From: Pseudomonadota bacterium
Lineage (GTDB): Bacteria > Pseudomonadota > Gammaproteobacteria > Steroidobacterales > Steroidobacteraceae
Length of the DNA: 17,608 bases
NCBI GenBank assembly: GCA_021780395.1
Contig: JAJXYU010000270.1
Coordinates: 1 to 17,608 of the forward strand
Direction of reading: 5' to 3'
Shown here: positions 1 through 7,668 of the stretch, one piece after another
Numbering within the stretch: the first letter of the stretch is position 1
Layout of the letters: each line of letters opens with the position of its first letter
Notes under the pieces: model-generated
What the model saw: the letters and a program-made list of their open reading frames with translations, nothing else
The model's database searches: none
Told to the model about the DNA's origin: nothing
Program-made: the position numbers and the translations under genes

Positions 1-122
1 CGGGCGTGCTCGAGCGCCATCGACGCGTCCGCCGCGTGCACGCTGCCGACGTGCTTGTGGTCGAGCCCGCCGCGCGCGCGGACGAAGATTTCGTAGAGCG
101 GCCAATCGGGATTCGGGTGCAT
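1..122 (-). CDS. paaB: 1,2-phenylacetyl-CoA epoxidase subunit PaaB (partial, N-terminus only)
   Basis: Only the first 40 codons are in the window; the gene continues past the left edge. The reading starts MHPNPDWPLYEIFVRARGG and continues with LDHKHVGSVHAADASMALEH. This is the characteristic PaaB start (WPLYE-[IV]-FVR, then H-x-HVGS-[LV]-HA, then MAL). In the known complex PaaB is a small non-catalytic subunit that bridges PaaA/PaaC and is needed for epoxidation of the aromatic ring of phenylacetyl-CoA. The ATG at 122 is preceded by GGAG at a suitable distance. It lies 36 bp downstream of the paaA stop on the same strand, as expected for a paaABCDE operon, with the remaining subunits presumably beyond the edge. 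The identification rests on the short N-terminus plus context. Confidence 0.9.
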   Translation of the reverse strand, partial: MHPNPDWPLYEIFVRARGGLDHKHVGSVHAADASMALEHA

Positions 123-158
123 CGGGATCTCCGTGGGGGGTGGCGTCGTCGCTCGGCC

Positions 159-1148
159 TCAGGCGGCCGCGGCGCGGGCGTGCTTCGCCGCATGCGCGAG
201 CGCCGCCTCGCGGACCCAGCGACCGGACTCGTGCGCGTCGCGCCGTGCCTGCAGCCGGTCGCGGTTGCACGGACCGTTGCCGCGAACGACGTCCTGGAAT
301 TCGCTCCAGTCGATCTCGCCGACGACGTGCTGGCCGCGCTCGGCGTCCCAGCGCAGCGCCGGGTCCGGAATCTCGAGTCCGAGGAAACGCGCCTGCGGGA
401 CGGTGAAGTCGACGAACTTCTGCCGCAGTTCATCGTTCGTGAAACGCTTGATCTTCCAGCGCACCGACAGCGCGGTGTGCGGCGACGCGGTGTCCGGGGG
501 GCCGAACATCATCAACGACGGCCACCACCAGCGGTTCAGCGCATCCTGCGCGATCGCCCGCTGCGCGGCCGATCCGCGCGCGAGCTTGAGCATCAGGTCG
601 TACCCCTGCCGCTGGTGGAAGCTCTCTTCCTTGCAGATCCGGATCATCGCGCGCGAGTACGGGCCGTAGGAACAGCGGCACAGGGGGATCTGGTTCATGA
701 TCGCGGCGCCGTCGACGAGCCAGCCGATCGCACCGACGTCGGCCCAGGTCAAGGTCGGGTAATTGAAGATGCTCGAGTACTTCGCCGCGCCCGAGAGCAG
801 CTGTTCGATCAGCTCCGCCCGCGAGATCCCGAGCGTCTCCGTGGCCGAGTACAGGTAGGCGCCGTGGCCGCCCTCGTCCTGCACCTTCGCGATCAGGATC
901 GACTTGCGCAGCAGCGACGGGGCCCGGGTGATCCAGTTGCCTTCCGGCAGCATGCCGACGATCTCGGAGTGCGCGTGCTGGGAGATCTGCCGGATCAGGG
1001 TCTGCCGGTACGCGTCCGGCATCCAGTCCTTCGGTTCGATCTTCTCTTCCGCGTCGATCCGTGCCTCGAACCGGCGCAACAGCGCCGGGTCTTCCTGCAT
1101 CGCCGCGAGCGGCCGTGCCGCCAGTTCGTTGAGCCCCTGCGTGTACAT
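159..1148 (-). CDS. paaA: 1,2-phenylacetyl-CoA epoxidase catalytic subunit PaaA
   Basis: PaaA is the ferritin-like di-iron oxygenase subunit that inserts an oxygen atom into the ring of phenylacetyl-CoA, the committed step of aerobic phenylacetate catabolism; it acts in the cytoplasm. The 329-residue reading carries family hallmarks: [20 protein letters not shown] (about 37-56), [20 protein letters not shown] (58-77), the metal-binding motifs VQDEGGHG (89-96) and [11 protein letters not shown] (172-182), and a late [17 protein letters not shown] motif. I chose the ATG at 1148 because GGGAG lies about 9 nt upstream and the family normally starts near here. A GTG at 1190 would add 14 residues with no clear ribosome site. 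It is first in its operon, with paaB 36 bp downstream, and is divergent from paaX, which probably represses it. Confidence 0.97.
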   Translation of the reverse strand: MYTQGLNELAARPLAAMQEDPALLRRFEARIDAEEKIEPKDWMPDAYRQTLIRQISQHAHSEIVGMLPEGNWITRAPSLLRKSILIAKVQDEGGHGAYLYSATETLGISRAELIEQLLSGAAKYSSIFNYPTLTWADVGAIGWLVDGAAIMNQIPLCRCSYGPYSRAMIRICKEESFHQRQGYDLMLKLARGSAAQRAIAQDALNRWWWPSLMMFGPPDTASPHTALSVRWKIKRFTNDELRQKFVDFTVPQARFLGLEIPDPALRWDAERGQHVVGEIDWSEFQDVVRGNGPCNRDRLQARRDAHESGRWVREAALAHAAKHARAAAA

Positions 1149-1183
1149 GCGCTCTGCTCCCGGATCGTGCCGACCGGGAAAGT

Positions 1184-1228
1184 GTGACACGGGAAAATAC
1201 GGATGACAACCATTTCTGTGTCAGAATG
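1184..1228. promoter_or_regulatory. paaA-paaX divergent control region, candidate PaaX operator
   Basis: The 85-bp gap between the divergent starts holds two symmetric elements. GTGTGACAC at about 1182-1190 is a near-perfect palindrome. TGACA at 1204-1208 is paired with TGTCA at 1219-1223 (ten bases apart). The known E. coli PaaX operator is a TGATTC/GAATCA-type dyad; this sequence differs, but its position is right. For paaA, minus-strand CTGACA (about 1224-1219) and the TATTTT stretch near 1199 could be -35 and -10 elements, although their spacing of about 19 is long. The operator assignment is inference from position and symmetry. Confidence 0.4.
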
Positions 1229-1233
1229 CACCG

Positions 1234-2175
1234 ATGTCCGAATCGCATCGCGATCGATTCCCGCACCGCGTCGCCACCCTCCTCGCCGCGTTCCGGCGGC
1301 AGCGGCCGTTGCGCGGTGGCTCGCTGATCGTGACCGTGTTCGGCGATGCGCTCGCGCCGCGCGGCGGTGCGATCGCGCTCGGCAGCCTGATCGAGCTGAT
1401 GGCGCCGTTCGGTCTCACCGAGCGGCTGGTGCGAACCTCGGTCGCACGGCTGGTGCACGAGGACTGGCTCGCGAGTCGCCGGATCGGACGGCGCAGCGAG
1501 TACCGGCTCTCCGCGCGCGGCCGTGAGCGCTTCGCCGAGGCGACCGCGCGGATCTACTCGGGACCCCCGGGCGCGTGGCACGGCCGGTGGACGCTCGTGG
1601 TGATGCCCGGCGGGACGGCGGCCGAGCGCGATGCGGTGCGACGGCAGCTCGGCTGGCGGGGCTTCGGGCAGATCGCGCCCGGGGTGTTCGCGCACCCGAC
1701 GGCGAACGCGGCGGCGGTGCGCGCGTTCCTCGCGTCCGCGCGACTCGAGCGGGCGGCGCTGCTGTTCGAGACCACGGGCGCGGCGCTCGCGGACGCGGAT
1801 CGCGACCGGGTGGTGCGGCAGGGCTGGGATCTGCGCGAGCTGGCGATGCGCTATCGGCACTTCATCGGTCGCTACCGGACGGTCGGGGCGGCGCTCGCGG
1901 CGCGCGCGCCGCTCGCGGGGGACGCCGCGTTCGTCGTGCGCACCCTGTTGATCCACGAGTACCGCCGGATTCACCTGCGTGATCCCCTGCTCCCGCGCGG
2001 CTTGTTGCCGGCGGACTGGCCGGGACTCGCCGCGTACGAGACCTGCCGGCAGCTCTACGCCGAGGTCGTCGCGCCGACCGAGGCGTACCTCGATGCCCAT
2101 GCCACGCGTCTCGCGGGACCGCTGCCGCGCGCCGATCGGAGCATGGCGCATCGCTTCCCGCCGATCGAGGGGTGA
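1234..2175 (+). CDS. paaX: PaaX-family transcriptional repressor of the phenylacetate operon
   Basis: PaaX proteins are GntR-like repressors released from DNA by phenylacetyl-CoA. The 313-residue product, typical in length, has a winged helix-turn-helix at about 28-100, including VTVFGDALAPRGG, LIELMAPFGLTERLVRTSV and RIGRRSEYRLSARG. A central domain follows from about 109 (GPPGAWHGRWTLVVMPG). The PaaX C-terminal domain contains GWDLRELAMRYRHFIGRY, LLIHEYRRIHLRDPLLPRGL and LPADWPG. These motifs are family-specific. It is divergent from paaA, so autogenous and operon repression through the shared 85-bp region is likely. No good ribosome site precedes the ATG at 1234. It converges on the peroxidase gene with only 23 bp between the stops. 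Confidence 0.96.
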   Translation: MSESHRDRFPHRVATLLAAFRRQRPLRGGSLIVTVFGDALAPRGGAIALGSLIELMAPFGLTERLVRTSVARLVHEDWLASRRIGRRSEYRLSARGRERFAEATARIYSGPPGAWHGRWTLVVMPGGTAAERDAVRRQLGWRGFGQIAPGVFAHPTANAAAVRAFLASARLERAALLFETTGAALADADRDRVVRQGWDLRELAMRYRHFIGRYRTVGAALAARAPLAGDAAFVVRTLLIHEYRRIHLRDPLLPRGLLPADWPGLAAYETCRQLYAEVVAPTEAYLDAHATRLAGPLPRADRSMAHRFPPIEG

Positions 2176-2198
2176 AGCGGCCGCCCGCGGCGGTGCGA

Positions 2199-2678
2199 TC
2201 AGCCGAGTGCGGCTTCGATGTCCTTCGTCAGCGCGGACGGCGGATCGGCTGGCGCGTACCGCGCGACCGGCGTGCCGGCGCGGTCGATCAGGAACTTCGT
2301 GAAGTTCCATTTGATCGCGCGCGAACCGAGCAGTCCGGGCTGCGTGCGCTTCAGGTGGTCGTAGAGCGGGTGCGCGCGGGTGCCGTTCACGTCGATCTTC
2401 GCGAACATCGGGAACGTCACGCCGTAGGTCGCGGTGCAGAACGACGCGATCTGCGCGTCGTCGTCCGGCTCCTGATGGCCGAATTGATCGCAGGGGAAGC
2501 CGAGGACCTCGAAGCCGCGGTCGCGATACGTCGCGTACAGCGCCTGCAATCCCGCGTACTGCGGCGTGAAGCCGCAGCGGCTCGCGACGTTGACGATCAG
2601 CAGTACCCGTCCGCGGTAGACCGCCAGCGATTGCTCGGTGCCGTCGATCCGCCGCGCGGAGAAGTCGTGGACGCTCAT
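2199..2678 (-). CDS. Glutathione peroxidase family thiol peroxidase
   Basis: This 159-residue cytoplasmic protein is a Cys-type glutathione/thioredoxin peroxidase (BtuE/Gpx family) that reduces hydrogen peroxide and organic hydroperoxides. Visible landmarks are NVASRCGFTPQY with the peroxidatic Cys35, FPCDQFGHQEP with Cys63 (the resolving-cysteine position in thioredoxin-dependent members) and Gln69, and IKWNFTKFL with Trp124 and Asn125. Together these give the Cys-Gln-Trp-Asn catalytic tetrad. The usual FPCNQFG sequence has Asp in place of Asn at residue 64. Bacterial members generally use thioredoxin rather than glutathione, so the reductant is uncertain. The ATG at 2678 has no Shine-Dalgarno sequence but a promoter-like pair directly upstream. 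The gene is divergent from the MFS transporter and probably monocistronic. Confidence 0.95.
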   Translation of the reverse strand: MSVHDFSARRIDGTEQSLAVYRGRVLLIVNVASRCGFTPQYAGLQALYATYRDRGFEVLGFPCDQFGHQEPDDDAQIASFCTATYGVTFPMFAKIDVNGTRAHPLYDHLKRTQPGLLGSRAIKWNFTKFLIDRAGTPVARYAPADPPSALTKDIEAALG

Positions 2679-2684
2679 GGATCG

Positions 2685-2714
2685 ATTTTAAGGCTATCAT
2701 CCGGTCGCTACCAA
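2685..2714 (-). promoter_or_regulatory. Candidate promoter of the glutathione peroxidase gene (leaderless geometry)
   Basis: On the minus strand TTGGTA (2714-2709) is followed after 18 bp by TAAAAT (2690-2685), a reasonable sigma70-type pair. The -10 hexamer ends only 6 nt before the ATG at 2678, so transcription would begin at about the start codon. No ribosome site lies in between, consistent with a leaderless mRNA. Sequence-only prediction. Confidence 0.4.
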
Positions 2715-2731
2715 TCGCTGCGAGGGGGGCG

Positions 2732-3949
2732 ATGACGCAGACACCACCGCCCGCGCGGCCGAGGCTGCCGCGGGCGATCTGGATCCTCGGCTCGGTGAGC
2801 CTGCTGATGGACGTTTCCTCGGAGATGATCCACGGCCTCCTGCCGCTGTTCCTGGTCGACTCGCTCGGCGCGAGCGCATTCGTCGTCGGCGTGATCGAGG
2901 GACTCGGCGAGGCGACGTCGCTGGTGGTGAAGGTGTTCTCGGGCACGCTCAGCGACTACCTCGGCCGCCGCAAGCGCCTCGCGGTGCTCGGCTACGCCTT
3001 GTCGGCGCTGACGAAGCCCTTGTTCGCGCTCGCCTCGACGGTGCACGTGGTGCTCGGCGCCCGGATTCTCGACCGCATCGGCAAGGGGATCCGCGGCGCG
3101 CCGCGCGACGCGCTGGTCGCCGACCTCGCGCCCCGCGAGTTGCGCGGCGCCGCGTTCGGACTGCGCCAGTCGCTCGACACCATCGGCGCGTTCCTCGGGC
3201 CCCTGATCGCGGTCGCGCTGATGCTCGCGTGGCACGATCATTTCCGCGCGGTGTTCTGGGTCGCGGTGCTGCCGGCGCTGCTCGCGGTCGCGTTGCTCGA
3301 GTTCGGCGTCGGCGAGCCCGCGCGTGCCGCGGAGGGCGCGCGACGCCATCCGATCCGGCGGGAGAACATCCGGCGCCTCGGCGGTGCGTACTGGTGGGTG
3401 GTCGTGATCGGCGGGGTCTGCACGCTCGCGCGGTTCAGCGAGGCGTTCCTGCTGCTGCGCGCCCAGCAGGACGGTGTCCTGGTCGCGTACGTACCGCTGG
3501 TGATGGTCGCGATGAACGTCGTGTACTCGCTCTGCGCCTACCCGTTCGGTCGGCTCGCGGACCGGATGAGCCACCCGCGGCTGCTCGGCGCCGGTCTCGC
3601 GGTGCTGATTCTCGCGGACCTCGCGCTCGCGCGCGGCCGCAGCTGGCCGATGCTCACCCTCGGCGTCGCCCTCTGGGGCGTGCACATGGGCATGACACAG
3701 GGTCTGCTCGCGACGATGGTCACGGATACCGCGCCGGCGGCGCTGCGCGGCACCGCGTTCGGGCTGTTCAATCTGGCGAGCGGTGGGTCGATGCTGGTCG
3801 CGAGCGGCCTCGCGGGATGGATCTGGTCGCGCGAGGGCGCGGCGTATACGTTCTACGTCGGCGCGATCTTCGCCGCGCTCGGGCTCGCCGCGATCGTGGT
3901 GTGGCGCCCGCCCGGGCCCGCGGCCCCCGAACCGTCGATCAGGGCGTGA
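2732..3949 (+). CDS. Major facilitator superfamily transporter
   Basis: This 405-residue inner-membrane protein has alternating hydrophobic segments consistent with 12 transmembrane helices. MFS signature A is present between TM2 and TM3 (GTLSDYLGRRKRL, about 71-83) and echoed in the second half (FGRLADRMSHP, from about 272). The RILDRIGKGIRGAPRDAL stretch (111-128) and the glycine-rich TM5 region IGAFLGP (151-157) place it in a drug/sugar-efflux-like MFS group often annotated only as MFS transporter. The substrate cannot be read from sequence. The ATG at 2732 follows a strong GAGGGGGG ribosome site. It is divergent from the peroxidase gene, and its stop overlaps the end of ftsH by 11 bp, tail to tail. 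Confidence 0.92.
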   Translation: MTQTPPPARPRLPRAIWILGSVSLLMDVSSEMIHGLLPLFLVDSLGASAFVVGVIEGLGEATSLVVKVFSGTLSDYLGRRKRLAVLGYALSALTKPLFALASTVHVVLGARILDRIGKGIRGAPRDALVADLAPRELRGAAFGLRQSLDTIGAFLGPLIAVALMLAWHDHFRAVFWVAVLPALLAVALLEFGVGEPARAAEGARRHPIRRENIRRLGGAYWWVVVIGGVCTLARFSEAFLLLRAQQDGVLVAYVPLVMVAMNVVYSLCAYPFGRLADRMSHPRLLGAGLAVLILADLALARGRSWPMLTLGVALWGVHMGMTQGLLATMVTDTAPAALRGTAFGLFNLASGGSMLVASGLAGWIWSREGAAYTFYVGAIFAALGLAAIVVWRPPGPAAPEPSIRA

Positions 3950-5819
3950 CCGCGGGCGGCGCCGCCGCGGAGGTGAGCAGTTCGTCGAGCGCCTCGCGCG
4001 TGACGACCTCATCGCGCAGCAGCCGCTGTGCGAGCGCCTCGAGCTCGGTTCGCCGTGCGCTCAGCGTCGTCGCGACGCGGCGGTGCGCCTCGTCGAGCAG
4101 CTGCGCGATCTCCTCGTCGATCAGCTGTGCGGTGTGTTCGCTGTAGGCGAACCGTTCCGGCGGCGCCGGCGAATCGAGGAACGCGCTCTGACGCGGTGCT
4201 TCGTAGGTCGCCTGGCCGAGCCTTGCGCTCATCCCGTACTGGGTGACCATGTGTCGCGCCATGTCGGTCGCCTTCTGCAGATCGTCCTCCGCGCCGGTCG
4301 ACACGTCGCCGAACACGACCTCCTCGGCCCCGCGGCCGCCGAGCAGCACGTCGAGCCGGTCGAGCAACTCGCTGCGCCGCAGGAGGTAACGATCCTCGGT
4401 CGGCTGCTGCTGGGTGAAGCCGAGCGCGCCGATGCCGCGCGGGATGATCGAGATCTTCGCGACCCGGTCCGCATTCGGCCGCGACTCGGCGACCAGCGCG
4501 TGCCCTGCCTCGTGGTAGGCGACGGTCTGCTTTTCCTTCGCGTTCATCACGCGATTGCGCTTCTCGAGACCGATGATCACCCGGTCGATCGCACTGTCGA
4601 AATCGCTCATCTCGACCGCTTTCTTGTCCGCCCGGGCGGCGTGCAGCGCCGCCTCGTTCACGATGTTCGCGAGGTCCGCGCCGGCGAACCCCGGTGTCCT
4701 CGCCGCGACCGCGGCGAGGTCGACGTCCGCGGCGAGCACCAGCGGGCGGGCGTGCAGACGCAGGATCTTCTCGCGACCGCGCACGTCGGGGCGATCGATC
4801 GCGACGTGCCGGTCGAATCGCCCGGGCCGCAGCAGCGCGCGGTCGAGGATCTCGGGCCGGTTCGTCGCCGCCATCACCATCACGCCGCTGTTGGTGTCGA
4901 ACCCATCCATCTCGACGAGCAGCTGGTTCAGCGTCTGCTCGCGCTCCTCGTTCCCGCCGTAGCCGGTGACGCCGCGCGCCTTGCCGAGCGCGTCGAGCTC
5001 GTCGACGAAGATGATGCACGGCGCGACCTTCTCGGCCTGCTGGAACAGGTCCCGCACCCGCGCCGCGCCGACGCCGACGAACATCTCGACGAATTCCGAG
5101 CCGCTGATCGACAGGAACGGCACGCCCGCCTCGCCGGCGACCGCCTTCGCGAGCAAGGTCTTGCCGGTGCCGGGCGCCCCGACGATCAGGATGCCCTTCG
5201 GAATGTGTCCGCCGAGGCGACGGTAGCGCTCGGGATCCTTCAGGAAGCGCACGACCTCCATCAGTTCTTCCTTCGCCTCGTCGATGCCCTCGACGTCGGC
5301 GAAGTGCACGCCGGTCTCCTTCTGCACGAACACCTTCGCGTGACTGTGGCCGATCTGCGCGATCGATCCGGGACCGGCTTCGGTCCGCCGGAGCATCATC
5401 GTCCACAGTCCGGCGATCAGCAGGCCCGGGATCAGCCATGCGAACAACGTCGAGGTCCAGTGGCTCTCGGCCGCGCCCTCGTAATGCACCTTCGCCGCAT
5501 CCAGCGCGGCCACGAGTCCCGGGTCCTCGACCCGCCGCGTGAGGAAGCGATGCGCCCCGTGCTCGTCGGTGTTCTTGTCGAGTGCGGCGACGGTCTTCGG
5601 CGCCAGCAGCGTCGCGAGGCCGGCCGTGTCGACCGTTCCCTCGATCGTCGTCTCGCCGATCGTGAGGTCGTCGACCTTGTGTGCCTGCAGCAAGGTCTTG
5701 AAGTCGCTGTAACTCAGCGTCTCGGGCGTCGGGCTGGACAGCAGCAGTTGCAGCACCACCAGCAGCGCGACCACACCGACGAGGTACCACGCGGTCAGCG
5801 GTCGCTTGCTCTCTTCCAT
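3939..5819 (-). CDS. ftsH: ATP-dependent zinc metalloprotease FtsH (possible paralogue)
   Basis: This 626-residue AAA+ protease is anchored in the inner membrane and degrades membrane and regulatory proteins. In order: TM1 about 10-28, a periplasmic domain about 30-120, TM2 about 124-142, the AAA+ module with Walker A GAPGTGKT (214-221), pore motif MFVGVGAAR (246-254), Walker [11 protein letters not shown] (269-278) and the second region of homology [20 protein letters not shown] (318-337), then zinc motif HEAGH (436-440) with the third ligand probably Asp513 in [11 protein letters not shown]. All catalytic residues are intact. AGGAA before the ATG at 5819 supports the start. Canonical ftsH usually sits by rlmE/ftsJ and folP; neither is here, so this may be an extra copy. 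It overlaps the MFS stop by 11 bp. Confidence 0.96.
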   Translation of the reverse strand: MEESKRPLTAWYLVGVVALLVVLQLLLSSPTPETLSYSDFKTLLQAHKVDDLTIGETTIEGTVDTAGLATLLAPKTVAALDKNTDEHGAHRFLTRRVEDPGLVAALDAAKVHYEGAAESHWTSTLFAWLIPGLLIAGLWTMMLRRTEAGPGSIAQIGHSHAKVFVQKETGVHFADVEGIDEAKEELMEVVRFLKDPERYRRLGGHIPKGILIVGAPGTGKTLLAKAVAGEAGVPFLSISGSEFVEMFVGVGAARVRDLFQQAEKVAPCIIFVDELDALGKARGVTGYGGNEEREQTLNQLLVEMDGFDTNSGVMVMAATNRPEILDRALLRPGRFDRHVAIDRPDVRGREKILRLHARPLVLAADVDLAAVAARTPGFAGADLANIVNEAALHAARADKKAVEMSDFDSAIDRVIIGLEKRNRVMNAKEKQTVAYHEAGHALVAESRPNADRVAKISIIPRGIGALGFTQQQPTEDRYLLRRSELLDRLDVLLGGRGAEEVVFGDVSTGAEDDLQKATDMARHMVTQYGMSARLGQATYEAPRQSAFLDSPAPPERFAYSEHTAQLIDEEIAQLLDEAHRRVATTLSARRTELEALAQRLLRDEVVTREALDELLTSAAAPPAVTP

Positions 5820-5848
5820 CCGCGATTCCTCCCAGACCGCTGCGCAGT

Positions 5849-5873
5849 CCGGGCCGCCGCGGCGGCGGCCCGG
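5849..5873 (-). terminator. GC-rich hairpin between the ThDP enzyme gene and ftsH
   Basis: A perfect 10-bp stem (CCGGGCCGCC with GGCGGCCCGG) encloses a 5-nt loop. It lies 11 bp after the stop of the ThDP enzyme gene and about 30 bp before the ftsH start, on the shared minus strand. No T-run follows, so this would be a weak or atypical intrinsic terminator, or an attenuating structure in the ftsH leader. Function is inferred. Confidence 0.4.
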
Positions 5874-5883
5874 GCGCAGGCGC

Positions 5884-7566
5884 CTATCGATCCGATGCGG
5901 GCAGTCGTTTGCCGGGCGCGATGTCGACGACCGACGTGACCAGTTCGATCAGCGCCGGCCCCGGCGCGGCCCGCGCCTCGGTGAGTGCGGCGGCGAATTC
6001 CTCGGTCCGGGCGACGCGCAGCGCGCGCAGCCCGAACGCGCGTGCGTACGCGACGAAGTCCGGGTTGTGCAGCGCAGTCGCCACGGTGCGTCCCGGGAAC
6101 CGGTTCTCCTGATGCATGCGAATCGTTCCGTAGCTGCCATTGTTGATGATCAGGAACAGGATCTTCAAGCCGCGCGCGGCCGCGGTCGCGAGCTCCTGCG
6201 CGGACATCAGGAAGCACCCGTCGCCCGCGACGCAGACGACCTCCCGCCCCGGATGCGCAAGCTTCGCGGCGATCGCGGCGGGCACCGCGTAGCCCATCGC
6301 GCCGCTCCCGGGCGCGAGCTGCGTGCCGTGCGTGTCGTGCCCGAAGAATCGGTGCAGCCACGCGGCGTAATTGCCGGCGCCGTTGGTCACGATCGCGGAT
6401 TCCGGCAGGTCCGCGCGCAGCTGCCGGAACACGCGCGAGAGGTTCAGATCGCCGACGACCTCGACCGGCTCGATGAACGCGACGTGCTCGGCGCGCGCCG
6501 CGCGCGTCCAGTCGGACCAGGAACGCGGCATGCGGGCGGGCGGCTCGAGCGCGGCGAGCGCCTCCGCGGTCGCGTTCACGTCGCACTGGAGCGCGAGCCC
6601 CGCCGGGAAGACCGCCGACAAGGTCGCGGCGTCGCGATGCAGGTGGATCAGGCGGCCGGCGCTTCGGGTTCGATCGAGCCAGCGATAGCCGCCGGTCTCG
6701 ATGTCGCCGAGCGGCGCGCCGAGCACGAGCAGGAGATCCGCGGCGCGGACCCGTTCGACGAGGCCCGGCGGCGTCCCGAAGCCGAGCTCGCCCGCGTAGC
6801 TCGACGAGGCGTTCGGAAAGTGATCCTTGCGCCGGAACGCGGTCACCACCGGCAGCTCCCAGGCCTCGGCGAAGCGTCGCGTGGCGGCGATGCCGTCCGC
6901 GGTCCAGCCGCTGCCGCCGACCCAGACGAGCGGACGACGCGCGGCACCGACGCGGGCGGCGATCTCGCGGATCCGCTCGACCGACGGTGCGGGGAGTTCG
7001 ACGGGCGCCGGGGGCTCGCCGGTCGCGCTCGCGCCGGCCTCCCCGAGCACGTCCTCGGGCAGTCCCACGATCACCGGGCCCGGCCGGTTCGCCCGAGCAA
7101 GCTGGAACGCGCGGTCGACGATCTCCGCGGTCCGTTGCGGTAGATCGATCTGCAGCACGCCCTTCGCGAGATCGGCGAAGGTGATCGACAGATCGACTTC
7201 CTGGAACGCGTGGCGAAAGCGATCCTCGCGTGCGATTTCGCCGACGAACAGCACCATCGGCGTCGCGTCCTGCTGCGCGGTGTGCACCCCGATGCTCGCG
7301 TGCGCGAGGCCAGGACCGCGCGTGACGAACGCGACTCCGCAGCGGTCCGAGAGCTTCGCGGTCGCCTCCGCCATGTTGGCGGCGGCCGCCTCGTGACGGC
7401 AGGTCACGACGTCGATCGCATCGCGCCGGTCGTACAGCGCGTCGAGCACGTCGAGATAGCTCTCGCCGGCGACCGCGAACACGCGTTCGACGCCGTGCGC
7501 GGCGAGTCGGGTGACCAGCGCGTCGGCGACGCGGCCGCTAGCGGCCGCGGTGGAATCCATGGACAT
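5884..7566 (-). CDS. Thiamine diphosphate-dependent enzyme, acetolactate synthase-like
   Basis: This 560-residue protein has the full three-domain ThDP fold: an N-terminal pyrimidine-binding domain (about 10-170) with the cofactor-activating Glu59 in TCRHEAAAANMAEA, a central domain (about 195-340), and a C-terminal pyrophosphate-binding domain. The last contains GSGAMGYAVPAA (420-431) and the Mg/ThDP motif GDG (448-450) with Asn475-Asn476 and NGSYGTIRMHQ. It resembles catalytic subunits of acetolactate synthase and related 2-oxoacid decarboxylases/lyases. No regulatory small-subunit gene (ilvN/ilvH) is adjacent, so biosynthetic acetolactate synthase is unlikely. Substrate unknown. The start at 7566 is ATG, with a second in-frame ATG at 7560. 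It is divergent from the molybdopterin enzyme across 102 bp, which may link them. Confidence 0.9.
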   Translation of the reverse strand: MSMDSTAAASGRVADALVTRLAAHGVERVFAVAGESYLDVLDALYDRRDAIDVVTCRHEAAAANMAEATAKLSDRCGVAFVTRGPGLAHASIGVHTAQQDATPMVLFVGEIAREDRFRHAFQEVDLSITFADLAKGVLQIDLPQRTAEIVDRAFQLARANRPGPVIVGLPEDVLGEAGASATGEPPAPVELPAPSVERIREIAARVGAARRPLVWVGGSGWTADGIAATRRFAEAWELPVVTAFRRKDHFPNASSSYAGELGFGTPPGLVERVRAADLLLVLGAPLGDIETGGYRWLDRTRSAGRLIHLHRDAATLSAVFPAGLALQCDVNATAEALAALEPPARMPRSWSDWTRAARAEHVAFIEPVEVVGDLNLSRVFRQLRADLPESAIVTNGAGNYAAWLHRFFGHDTHGTQLAPGSGAMGYAVPAAIAAKLAHPGREVVCVAGDGCFLMSAQELATAAARGLKILFLIINNGSYGTIRMHQENRFPGRTVATALHNPDFVAYARAFGLRALRVARTEEFAAALTEARAAPGPALIELVTSVVDIAPGKRLPASDR

Positions 7567-7668
7567 CGCTACCCCAGCGGTGACATCGAGTGCGCCGCAT
7601 TGTACCCGTTATGCGGTCGACCACGCGGTGGTATGCTGGCGCCAACGAGTTCGACGGCCCCGCCAGCG

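Noticed and set aside
2176..2198. CCGCC-CGC-GGCGG hairpin between the convergent paaX and peroxidase genes as a terminator
   Set aside because: A five-pair stem with a three-base loop is too small to call in such GC-rich DNA.
430..2946. An 838-codon open frame on the minus strand across paaX and the peroxidase region, and similar long frames opposite ftsH (3783-5939 plus), the molybdoenzyme (7609-9630 minus), nadA/nadB (10362-13070 plus) and the TonB receptor (15977-17506 minus)
   Set aside because: All are rich in Arg, Ala, Gly and Pro, have no recognisable motifs and lie opposite or across genes with clear family signatures. High GC depletes stop codons in the alternative frames.
5884..7566. 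Naming the ThDP enzyme ilvB/acetolactate synthase
   Set aside because: The fold and motifs fit the superfamily, but no small subunit or ilv genes are adjacent and substrate-specific residues could not be confirmed.
7210..7668. Upstream extension of the molybdopterin enzyme frame to 829 residues
   Set aside because: It runs antisense through the start of the ThDP enzyme gene and has no conserved sequence. The family N-terminus with the cysteine motif begins at the ATG at 7669.
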